DNA of 38,606 nucleotides from Folioceros fuciformis (taxonomy: Eukaryota; Anthocerotophyta; Anthocerotopsida; Anthocerotales). Under the pieces are notes generated by a model. It searched no databases. It had not been told where the DNA came from and worked only from the letters and a program-made list of their open reading frames with translations. Where the stretch lies: positions 1 to 38,606 of the forward strand of contig JBNGIO010004535.1 in NCBI GenBank assembly GCA_049999805.1, in the 5' to 3' direction. A program made the translations under genes and the position numbers. Positions 11,401 through 21,071 of the stretch are shown piece after piece (position 1 is the stretch's first letter; every line of letters begins with the position of its first letter).

Positions 11401-14242
11401 GCTATCTTCCACACCCTGGGACTTGTGGTCAATGGATGCAAGAACGTATCTCATGTGTATCGTGATAACAATCGTACGAATGGCATGTTACAGATATTCA
11501 GGTAAACAGCTAGCTTACTAAGTACTTTCTCACTTTCCCCTGAATACCGCACTGTCACGTTGGGATGTACAAAGGGTTCTCCCTGTCATATTTCTGTATA
11601 TGGATCCGTCCTGAACTTCACGTCATGAGAAGGGACACTGAATAGACCTAACCCAACTTGCGGCAGGGACTTGTACGGCTGGGACTGGAAAAAGGAAAAG
11701 TCTGTAAGCTGCAGTCATTGGGGTGGTGACTACCTATCACTTGAACAGGTTAGTCACAAGCACCTGCTACCTGGTGTGGGCTCAAATGGGTGGTCTATGT
11801 TAACAAAAGCAACCTGCATAGGACTCCTGCAGGCGGTACTAGATGAACTAATGCAATGCGCCTTGTCCAGATAAAGTACGCAGTCATTGATGCCTGGGCA
11901 TCTCGCATGCTGTCACTTCAAGGAAGGGCTGCAGAGGAGGGTGCCATTCCTTTGGTATCCTTGCAAGATGTTCCCGTGACGGTGCTCGACATTTTTGCTA
12001 GATCAATATCACACTCGGATACTCTGAAGAAGGAAGAAAAAGTAATCGAGGTCAGAAGGCAACATATTCTACTGGAGAACATAACAGCACCAAGAAGTTT
12101 TTATCTGCTAGGCTTTCAGCTCCCTTTTGCTTTGATCGATCAGAATTTGCTTGCTTAAGATTCCTGCCAACTGTCTGCACATCAGAGTCCTCATACTCGT
12201 GACTGAGGTGCTTGTGTGTAATCTAAATCAGGGGGAGGGAAATATCATGGCGCTTAACTGTGGGGCACTCCGACTACAACAAATTAAGTTCCGGTCTAGA
12301 GTTCTTGGGATAAAGTCTTCAGTTGAGATTAAGTTCAAAGATGGCCAGGAACCGAAAAAATATGCTGCCACAGCACGGACAGGGAAGACAGTCACGTTGC
12401 GCCTAATATCAACGTCAGCACCTACTTTTGAAGCTGACACAAAAGAATCAGGTACACATGTGTCATAGAAACCAGTGTCTTTAACTGCCTCGAAGTTACA
12501 AAAATGAGAATGCTAACAGTGGTTTACACATTCACCGAGCAGGACAGTGCCTAGATGTTTCTTCAATAAGCAGCATTGTCGTCGACAACAGAAAACACGC
12601 TAACAAGGCGAAAAAGAAATTGGAAGAAGCTCTTTATGGCATACTTTGTGCACCAGCGAAGTGCCCAGCCCTCTTACTTCGTGCACTTCACTGTAGCAAC
12701 ACCCAGAGAGACAACGTCATCCTCAAAGAATGGACTTCGACTCATTCAAGGGTGATGGCACTACAGCACATCTCTGGTGCTCTGAACAACTCTCAACGCA
12801 AGGCTTGGGAACAGATCTTGACATCTGATGTCTCAGCTACTATCGGTCCACCGGGGACCGGGAAAACAAGACTCATTGCAGCAGTCACCCAAGCATGGCA
12901 TGATTTAGCGGATGAGGGGCATGTCTTCCTCTGCACCGCTGTTCAGAATGTGGCAACCCGCCATGTTGCAGAAACACTTGTTCGGCAACAGGTATATTTC
13001 AACTCTCTCCTCTGTGAGTCCAGTCAATTTCCAAGTGAGACTTTCTTGTTGAAAAAGTCACGAAGGTTTCTTTCAAACGGCGCTGCAAGGTTGACCTTCC
13101 ACTGCTGTGCTATCTGTGCTTATCTGCTGTCTTCACATTTGCCGAAGGTACCCGGAGTCATGCTGCTGATCAGCCAAGACTACTACATGGAATGGCATGA
13201 ACATCTTTACAAGGACATCAAAGAATTTGTTATCATGTCAGCAGCTCGAAGCGATCTACTTTCGTCTCTCCATATTTGGGCTGTCACTAACAAGCGGAAA
13301 ACCCCGCGGATCCTTATTTGTACTCTCAGCTCGGTGGGTTCCCAAGCCTTCAACACAAGTCTCATGGGCGGAAAAGTGACCATGATGCTTGTCGACGAGT
13401 GTTCGCAAGCTGCAGAAGGCAGCATTTTGGCACCTCTGGTATGTCTACCCAACTTGCAACAAATTGGAGTTATGGGGGACCCCTACCAACTGCCACCATT
13501 CAGTGGGAGGCAAACCCAGGCAAACAGCGTGTATGACTTGATGGCAACGGGCTGCATCCCAACTTTACTGGAGGAGCAATATCGAATGCCTCCAGCTATC
13601 TGCGACTTCATATCATGCGAATTCTACAAGAAGAAACTGAGGACAGCTCCTATTCGCGAGAGACAGAAAGGAATCAGAACTCCACTTTTATGGGTCAATG
13701 TGAAGGGGCACAGTACTGTTCTACCTGGGAAAACCTCCTTGACCAACAAGGCAGAAGCAAATGCCATCATTACATTCTGCAAAAGCTACTCAACGCTCTC
13801 AGCTGGAAACATGGACACACAGGAGCCCAGAACACTTCCGACCAACAACGAGAGCCAAGAAGCAGGGAACATGAGTCTGGTAGTGCTCACTCTCTACGAA
13901 GAGCAGCGCCACCTCATCTCCAGCCTCATGCGTGAATCAAACCTAGAGTTCCAGGTCCACAACGTAGACTCATTCCAAGGCCAAGAGGCGGAAACTGTCC
14001 TAATCTCCCTGGTGGTTGCTGACAAGATATCACACTTCGCAGCGGATCCACATCGAGCCTGCGTGATACTGTCACGAGCAAGTAAGCTGATGTGCATATT
14101 CGGGAACCTGAGCAAAGTGGTAGACAACCCAAGAGCAGAAGTCTGGAGGAGGCTCGCATTACATTGTCAGCATCATGACTTCATTCTTCAAGAGAATGAC
14201 GTACAGTCGGTTGTGGAGGAAACGACACGACGACCAGCTTGA
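2384..14242 (+). CDS. Giant multidomain DExH helicase / DUF3854 TOPRIM / 3'-5' exonuclease / UPF1-like helicase protein
   Basis: Seventeen exons join in frame: 2384-2578, 2702-2947, 3214-3883, 4004-4248, 4410-4792, 4894-5422, 5539-7170, 7257-8252, 8344-9729, 9829-10518, 10600-11258, 11334-11501, 11667-11748, 11871-12050, 12232-12451, 12543-12991, 13148-14242. The sum is 9,825 nt (3,274 residues plus TGA), with no stop at any junction. Introns are 75-266 nt; two are GC-AG (after 4248 and 10518). Order of domains: SF2 DExH helicase with HA2-type extension (about residues 50-750); unassigned region (757-2090); DUF3854 TOPRIM-like domain (about 2110-2370); DnaQ-type exonuclease (about 2490-2660); SF1B UPF1-like helicase (about 2780-3250). 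The start is the first in-frame ATG; the frame opens at 2306 without an earlier one. Weakest joints are exon 14/15 and the 156-nt in-frame intron 16, which could be retained. A role in nucleic-acid processing, repair or decay is inferred from domains only. I know of no described protein with this combination. Confidence 0.8.
5539..9729 (+). other. Unassigned middle region of the giant protein
   Basis: Exons 7-9 encode about 1,340 residues (757-2094) without a domain I can name. Exon 7 has a hydrophobic segment (SVLAILLCWPP) and a low-complexity acidic part. Exon 8 has a block resembling a small alpha/beta RNA-binding fold (VMVFGEPLQVETALGWI), possibly KH-like, but this is a guess. Exon 9 looks largely helical and rich in Leu and Glu. 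Long open frames bounded by good splice sites show that it is under coding constraint. Confidence 0.6.
9829..10725 (+). other. Domain segment: DUF3854 (TOPRIM/primase-like)
   Basis: Exon 10 and the start of exon 11 read as DUF3854. Features are GSPGILIPARD (near residue 2142), KYIWWSS, LPLF, an acidic motif LCEGA (Glu 2204), a GASGAAF turn, PDAGS (Asp 2316) and FVIAWWGQ followed by DIDDFL. DUF3854 is known mostly from cyanobacteria, plasmids and phage-like replicons, where it is a TOPRIM-fold domain attached to primase/helicase proteins. The two acidic motifs are the expected metal-binding residues and both are present. The domain is split by a GC-AG intron (10519-10599), so it has long been part of a eukaryotic gene. 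Confidence 0.8.
11101..12050 (+). other. Domain segment: DnaQ/DEDD 3'-5' exonuclease (WRN/RNase D type)
   Basis: Exo I is IIGLDCEHDPDGTLRLIQLS with Asp 2505 and Glu 2507. Exo II follows in the next exon (TGAEVHKDALAI, Asp present). Exo III is LSLEQIKYAVIDAWASRM, with the Tyr-x3-Asp signature of DEDDy exonucleases. The domain is split over four short exons (10600-11258, 11334-11501, 11667-11748, 11871-12050). The acceptor at 11870 is chosen because the alternative at 11832 gives a stop and because it restores EQIKYA, the family pattern. All four catalytic acidic residues look intact. Confidence 0.85.
12543..14242 (+). other. Domain segment: UPF1-like SF1 helicase
   Basis: Motifs are the Walker A GPPGTGKT (residues 2862-2869), motif II VDECSQA (Asp 2993), GDPYQLPP (motif III), EEQYRMP (motif IV region), VDSFQGQEAE (motif V) and HRACVILSRAS (motif VI, His 3212). 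Together they define the AAA_11/AAA_12 pair of UPF1/SENATAXIN/DNA2-type SF1B helicases. The protein ends about 30 residues after the core, so there is no C-terminal extension. Intron 16 (12992-13147) is a multiple of three and open, so its removal is inferred from alignment with the family (the text resumes at SQDYYMEWHEHLY). Confidence 0.9.
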
Positions 14243-15456
14243 AAAGCAAGACTTGCTGTCTCATGTGAAGCACACAAAACTCTGTGGGCTACGGGCCACC
14301 GGGCCATCAGTACTCTCGAGAAGGAAGCTAATCTGCTTACACAGAACGCCTATACGCCTGAATTCTGCTTACCAGCCACGTACCACTCGAGAAGGAAGCT
14401 TGCTTACACAGAACGCCTATACCCCTGAATTCTGCTTACCAGCCACGTACAATCTCCTAGCAGAGAACTCCTAGGAGCACCAGGAACCGACCAAGGCTGC
14501 ATCTACTGAACCATTGTACATCTCGAAGTATCTCAGAGTATGCATTACATGCTTGGGCTCCTCACCTGACCAATTCACACCCTGCCAAAGTCGTGCACAT
14601 GTAGCGAGAACCTGACCAAGCTGCCATCTGATGTCGCGCTGCTCAGAGCATCTGCCTGCTGAAGGAAACTGGAAATCGTTAAGAACTTTTCCACCAATCC
14701 GCATGTGGGTGGTCCGTTGTATGTGCCGTATCGTGAAACCAGGTCCTCCCAGAGTTCCTTACCCGCAGCAAGATTTCAGGCCGCTGGTCACCATTTCTGC
14801 ATTCCGCGTGCCAGTGTTCCGGGACGATCACCGACCATTAAGGGTAGGCCATTCGGCCTTGTTCAGAACTTCCAACTTTCTTTCTGGGGTTGAAACTCAT
14901 CGGAGCGAGGTGTTGGGTGAATGCTTCAAAGATACCATGGTGTCTATGAAGGTGCTCATCGCGTGTTACCTTGTCTTTTGCCCCGTTTCAGGGTGATGGG
15001 TCCAGGTGTTGCAGGCTGCAAGAGAGTGGGGGGATAGTGTTGTCAGATCTGACTTTTGTTCCACTGATGGTGCCGGACGCTGCCAGGGGTAGCTTCAAAC
15101 ACACGCGGATTGACACAAGGCTACGGTCGGCACAGGCTGTCGCGAACTGCACTGGACCTAGCCGAATAGGGGAGCAGGGCAAGCTAGTGTCTAGTCCCGG
15201 TAACTGCTTGACTGCCGCTCAATGCAATGTTCTGGTAGGCGAGCCTGCAGTTGAGGAATTTCTGATTTGTAGGTGTCCTGCAGAAGAGCCAGGGGCACAG
15301 CCAGCATTGTGGGAGAAATTTCTGGACGGATTTGCACGGTTGTGGGACAGTAGGTCCAAAAAGGTAGTTGGCTTAGCAATTGTCTTGTTTGTATCCGGAT
15401 GAGCTGTAGTTATGGTGTACTGGAGAAGTCGTAACTAGGCTGTTGATGTGGCAACA
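14243..15456. other. Intergenic spacer between giant gene and PPR gene
   Basis: Holds the presumed 3' UTR of the giant gene, a 71-bp tandem duplication (14315-14452) and the presumed 5' UTR of the PPR gene. A frame open from 14971 to 15402 (about 143 codons, no early ATG) lies in the same frame as the PPR start but ends at a TGA. I do not recognise the peptide. It may be UTR or an unrecognised upstream exon. Confidence 0.5.
14315..14456 (+). repeat. 71-bp tandem duplication downstream of giant gene
   Basis: Two adjacent copies start at CTCGAGAAGGAAGCT (14315 and 14386) and share CTTACACAGAACGCCTATAC and the block up to CAGCCACGTAC. Copies differ by a small deletion and a substitution. The repeat lies in the presumed 3' UTR. 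Confidence 0.85.
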
Positions 15457-18400
15457 ATGCAGCTGTGCAAGTTGACGGGGGACCAACTACAGGAGCCTTC
15501 GTGGATTGACTCACAACATGCGTGGCAGGAAGGGAGGCTACCAACATCACCAGCTGTCAGTCGATTCAGACCTTCCTACCAGTCTGAAGAAGTCCCGGAC
15601 GCTGATCGTAGCAACTTGTTGAGGTGCAGATTCCAGCTCTTTTGATTGAATTTGTTGCTCCGGTCCTCCACAGGTGTGGTGCCCACAATAGTTTCCTGAT
15701 TATGGTGGAATTTGCAGGGCTGTCGCGGACGAGACACCTTCGGGGGTAGGAGCCTGGTTCGATGTATATGGCGAAGGGGGGCTCACCGAGGCTGTTGGTG
15801 CATTGGACTCCGTGGTGCAGCAGGGGTCCTATGTTCCCACTGCTCTCGTTTATGGTGTACTCAAGAGAGGTGTGGCGGAGAAGGATCTGGTTGTGGGCAA
15901 GCTTGTCCACTCTCTTACTCGTGCCACGGGGTACGAGTCTAGCACATTTTTAGCTAACCATATCATCCGCATGTATACTTCCCATGGGAGATTGCTGGAA
16001 GCAACCAAGGTCTTCAGCAACTTGGATAGTCCGGATGTATTTGCATGGTGCTTCATCATATTGGCACACGTTGAACAAGGTCAGCCTACTAGGGCTATAG
16101 AGCTGTACAAGCATATGCGCCAATTATCTGTGAAACCAGACAGTCATACGTATGTGGCAGTTCTTAAAGCCTGTGCCAGTGCTTTGGATCTGGCATCTGG
16201 CAAGCAGGTCCATTCTGATATTCTGAGTGGTGAATTGCAGCCCAGTGTCTTCGTTGGAAACTGCCTCGTGGACATGTATGTGAAATGTGGCAGCCTAGAA
16301 GATGCCCGAAGAGTGTTTGACAATCTGCTATCCAAGAACGTGGTTACTTGGACTGCTATCATTGGAGGATATGCCCAGCAAGGGCTTGGTGAAGAAGCCC
16401 TTTCCTTGTATGCAAGTATGCATGAGGAAGGCATCAATACTGCAGACCGTGCTACTTATGTGTGTCTCTTGAAAGCCTGTGCCAGCATTGGAGGTTTACA
16501 TCAAGGGAAGTCGTTTCATGAAATAATCAAGGAGAAAGGACTTGAATCGGATGTAGTTGTTGGCAGCAGCTTGGTAGACATGTATGCCAAGTGTGGAAGC
16601 TTAGAAGATGCCTGCAGCGTTTTTGAAAAACTCCCAACCAAAAATATGGTGACATGGACAGCTATCATATATGGGTACGTGCAGCATGGTCGTGGTCAGG
16701 AAGCCCTTGATCTGTACGCAAGTATACAACGGGAGGGCATGCTTTTAGCAGACCGTGTTACATTTGCAGGCTTAGTGAAGGCATGTGCAAGCATTGGTGC
16801 TTTAAGTACAGGCAAGGAGCTTCATCTCCAGATTCAGAAGAGCAGGCTAGATCATGACGGTCTTGTTGGCAATAGCCTGGTGGATATGTATGTGAAATGT
16901 GGGAGCTTGGAAGATGCAGGGAGGGTGTTCAACAATCTGCAGTCGAAGGATGTCGCCACATGGACTGCCATGATTGCAGGATATGGCCAGCATGGGCTTT
17001 GCCACGAAGCCCTTTCCCTTTATGCTAGGATGCAAAAGGATGGTATTGTTCCAGCCAATCACGTGACATATGTGTGCCTTCTCAATGCATGTGCAAGGGT
17101 TAGAGCTCTTTCTCAGGGAAAGCAGCTGCATTCTCAGATTCAGGATAGAGGGCTTGAAGTTGATGTGGTGATTGGCAGCAGCCTCGTGGACATGTATGCT
17201 AAATGTGGGAGCTTATTGGACGCCCGGAGGGTCTTTGACAGACTGCCAACCAGAAATGTTGTGACATGGAATTCCATGCTTGCAGGATATGCTCAGCAGG
17301 GGTTTGGCGAAGAAGCCCTCGCTCTTTACTCGATAATGCAGGAGGAGGGCACTACACCAGCTGGCCATGGAACCTATGTGTGCGTCTTGAATGCATGTGC
17401 GAGTATTGGAGCACTGCGTCAGGGAAAGCAACTGCACTCAGAGATTCAAGAGAATGGACTTGAAGTTGATTTGGTTATTGGCAACTGCCTGGTGGACATG
17501 TATGCAAAATGTGGGAGCTTATTTGATGCCCGCAAGGTATTTGATGGGCTTCCGAAGAAAGATGTGGTGACCTGGACCGCCTTGCTGAATGGGTATGCCC
17601 AAAATAATGACAGCCAGAAGGCAATGCAGTGTTTCCAAGAGATGCAGCAGCATGGGGTGGAACCAAATGACGCTACTTTTTTGTGTCTCCTGACATCATT
17701 CAGAAATCAGGCAATGGTTTCTGAAGGCCGGCAGTACTTCAAGGTGATGATGGAGCAGTATGCAATTGCACCAACAGTTTTCCACTATGCAGTCATGGTT
17801 GACCTGCTTGGAAGGTCAGGATTCCTTAATGAGGCGGAAGATATGCTCAAGAGGATGCCAGTCAAAGAGGACACCGTGGGGTGGATGACGTTGCTGTGTG
17901 CCTGTAGGAAAGCAGGTGACACACAGCGGGGCGAGCGGTGTTTCAACCGACTTACTAAATTAGAACCTCAAAATGCAGCAACATATGCGCTCATGTCGAA
18001 CATTTACGAAAATGCGAGCAGGTGGAGTGATGTACAAAGAATAGAAAGCCGGAGGATATCTGCAGGTGCTTGCAAGAAGCCTGCGCGGGCTTGGATTGAG
18101 GTAGGCATCAAAGTCCATACGTTCACTGTTGGGGAGACCAGGGACGACATATCCTCTAGGCTAAAAAGTGCCAACCTTGGCTTGGAGGAGGACAAAGAAC
18201 ATGAGCTACCTGATCAGTTGGTGCTGCAGCCATTGTCTCAGAGAGAGAAAGGTGATGTTCTTTGTGGACATGCTGAGAAGCTTGCATTAGCATTTGGTCT
18301 GCTCAACACTTCTGATGGCACACCTTTGCTAGTCACCAAAAATCTTAGGATGTGCCAGGACTGCCACAATAGTACCAAAGTATTGTCGAGGATTGAAAAG

Positions 18401-18478
18401 CGAGAGATCATCGTGAGGGATGCACACTGTGTCCATCGCTTTGTGGACGGGCTCTGTTCATGCGGAGATTCACATTGA
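15457..18478 (+). CDS. PLS-class pentatricopeptide-repeat protein with DYW deaminase domain (organelle RNA editing factor)
   Basis: Two exons, 15457-15623 and 15718-18478, join in phase 2 to give 975 residues. The large frame has no ATG before its first repeats, and the short upstream exon supplies one. About six P-L-S triplets follow (recurring VDMYAKCGSLEDA and CLLKACASIGAL blocks, about 101 residues per triplet), then E/E+ motifs and a DYW domain. The deaminase zinc ligands are complete: HAE at 907-909, CQDC at 935-938 followed by His 939, and HRF..CSC near the end. The PG box reads KKPARAWIEV (K843, P844) and the last residues are GDSH instead of DYW. Such proteins bind one organelle transcript site and deaminate or aminate a base there; the variant box suggests the KP-type DYW group linked to U-to-C editing. 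The first exon is not a typical transit peptide, so targeting is unproven. Confidence 0.9.
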
Positions 18479-19766
18479 CGAAGGTAGTGCATGACTAGGA
18501 GTTGTCAAACAGCGCAGACTGAAAGACGATGACTTCACGAAGACAAAATCCATCGGGCAGGCCTCTGGTGATGCTTTTTGCGGTTTGAAGTTCGTGGCTT
18601 CTATAGCTCGTGGCTTGGAGCAGGTGCACCTCCTGCACTATGAACATGGCTCGTCCAGTTCAGCTTCTCAATCTTCGGTCTTGCGTGTTCGAATCTTTCG
18701 TGGTGTCCTAAAGGTGACTGCCACTCCTAACGGGCAGAATTGTTTCACACAGGTTGCATAGCTGAAGCAGAACAAGCACAGGGACTAGAATGAGTTAGAA
18801 TGATGAGGCTGGCAGCTTGATCGGCAGATTTCTCAGCAGCCTCGCGTGGCATGTCGCGGGAAAGCACACGAACTCGTCCTTCAAGATGGGGATTTTGGAG
18901 CTTGGATGACTTTGTCACGAGCAGGGTGCCATCTACATGGGCGGCAGGAGTTAGCAGATCGATCGCATGGGCTTCTTGTTGATTAGTAAGTTTTGTCTTC
19001 CCTTTCTGCTTTGGTGAAACAGGCAAGCACGCAGAAGAGGCGGATGATTTGAGACCTGTGGGATCCGGGCCTCCGTTTGACAGGTTTGTCTACGTTTCTC
19101 GGAATTGTGCACAGTGAGTTCAAGCCTGTTTGCGAGAGGGAGAAGCTTTGAAAGGACGGAGGCGGCAAGGGTTCCAACTCTGTGCAGGAGGCAAAACGAA
19201 GAAAGGCGGAGTTCGAGTTCACCTTAACCTTACAACAGATCCAACTTGGGACTTGTCCAAACTTACCCTCGAAGAACCAGGAAGCCACCACTATTTGGGC
19301 AGAATAGCAACAGTGATCTGTAACTGGGATGTGTGAGGAACAGGGTGGTGTCAGGTAGACTCTTGTATTGATATAGCCATAGGGTGTGTGGGTCAAAAGC
19401 CGCTGTCTGAACTGCTGATTGCTGTTCAAGCTGGTCATGCCGATGAGGAAAGCACTCTGACAAGTGTGAGGTCATCCACGTACTGTACCTCTCCAGAGAT
19501 TTTTGAAAGGCAGGTTGAATACAATGAAGGTGGGAGGTGGATGGATGTTAGTGAATCACCTGACCGATTGTCCCTGTTCCCTGGTCCTCATTATTGGCAT
19601 GCAACTGTTCCCTGCTAAGCCGATTGGTGGGAAAGACAGACTGTCATTAGGCTAATCCAAAATTGTACTTACCTTGAAGTTTCGGACTCACGCGGAAAGG
19701 ATGACGTTGCTCGCTCCCAGCACAGGCTGGCAGAATTACAAAGTCCTGGAGCCCGCAAGGTGATGG
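18479..19766. other. Intergenic region between PPR and TDP2 genes
   Basis: No gene is supported. Short frames on both strands lack conserved domains. One minus-strand stretch (about 18790-18990) reads like protein (TLLVTKSSKLQNP, EGRVRVLSRDM, AAEKSADQAASL) and may be a leftover exon of an unrecognised gene. The rest holds the presumed PPR 3' UTR and TDP2 promoter. Confidence 0.4.
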
Positions 19767-21071
19767 ATGCCCTGTATTTCGATTTCCGCGGGGGTTGGAG
19801 CCTGTTGGGCCTGGGGGAGGGCTCCTCTCGCCATGGCGCCTTCGTCTGCCTCCTCCACCAGGACGTCGTCCTTGAATTCCAGAACCAAGTCACTTGTCAT
19901 GATGTTCTACAACATTTGGTTTTGGGACGACTTGGAAGTGGAGCCAAGAATGGCAGCCATCGGGAGGCTGATAGATGAGCATCAGCCTCATGTCATCTGT
20001 CTCCAGGTGCGCTGTGGGAACATCACCTCACTTTCCCCCGTCGTTGCAACTCGTGACCTTGCCTGAGACTGTGCTTGGATATTTTCCCTGGCAGGAAGTG
20101 ACGTTCGGCATCTACAGCATTTTCAGAAAATCTAGCTGGTGGAGGCGGTACAAGTGCTCTGTATCGGAGTCCCTGTCATCAGAGAGGCCATATTTCGTTA
20201 TCCAGGTGGGGCGCCTGTATATTCCGTTTGCACTTGAGGATTTGTTCGCTAGAATCTGCAGAATGACAGAGTGGGATCTCATTCTTTGTGCGTGTCCTTG
20301 ACAGCTTAGTCGGCTTCCAGTGAAGGCTTTCCATCGGAATGCCTACAGCAACTCTGTCATGGGACGGGATCTCTGTATCGCGGAACTCGATGCAGGTGGT
20401 GGAAAGAAGCTGGTGGTCGCAACAAGCCATTTAGAGAGTCCCTCACCAACCAACGACCAAACTTACTCGGATAAGCGCATTCTTCAAGCCCGGATCGCGT
20501 TCAAACATCTTGAGGACATCCCGAACGTGGTGTTCGGAGGGAACATGAATTGGAATGACCGCCTCGAAGGAGCGCCCCCACTTCCCGAAGGCTGGGCTGA
20601 TGCCTGGCTTCAACTAAGACCCCAAGAGGTGGGCGCGGGAGACGGGAGGGAGTTTTGTGAACCTCTGAATTCTAGAAGCTTGTCATGATCCCCTGAATAC
20701 TCAGTGTCCAACATTTTGGCCAACTCCATTTTCTGACGGCTTCTTGTTCTCAGGATGGCTCGACACTCAGACGCCAATCTAATTCCACGATAGGCGACAA
20801 CGTCCACCAGGGCCAGAGACTGGACAGAGTCTTTTGCCACCTTACAGATTTCAAGTTGCAGGATATCCAGATTATTGGAAGGAATCCCATTCCCGGCCTG
20901 AGCTATGAGAAAGAGGAAGCGGTGGTGGACGGAGAAGTGCAGAGATCGACACAACTCGTTTTTCCGAGTGATCATTTCGGCTTGTTGCTCAAAGTAACAT
21001 ACGAAGTTCCACCGGAAAAACAACGCTCCTCAGAGCGCGCCTCGTTTTTGTGCTGCTGCCAGGCTCCCTGA
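19767..21071 (+). CDS. TDP2: TDP2-like tyrosyl-DNA phosphodiesterase (endonuclease/exonuclease/phosphatase fold)
   Basis: Four exons, 19767-20006, 20095-20205, 20305-20628 and 20754-21071, join in frame (330 residues). The start may instead be the ATG at 19833, in a strong GCCATGGCG context. Family motifs in order: YNIWF (Asn near 53), LQ|EV (Glu 81 across the first junction), SWW, RPYFVIQ, MGRDLC, TSHLES (His 159), GGNMNWND (196-202), RLDR and PSDHFG (Asp 298, His 299). TDP2 removes 5'-tyrosyl adducts left by topoisomerase II. In family members the motif is GD.N, with the Asp a key catalytic residue; here it is Asn 197. The plant family usually has N-terminal RanBP2 zinc fingers, none of which I see upstream. 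Either the enzyme is impaired or the change is a sequencing error. An AATAAA signal lies 115 nt after the stop. Confidence 0.85.

Noticed and set aside
11833-11874. Acceptor at 11832 for exon 14
   Set aside because: It leads to a TAA after 13 codons; the acceptor at 11870 keeps the frame and restores the exonuclease motif LSLEQIKYA.
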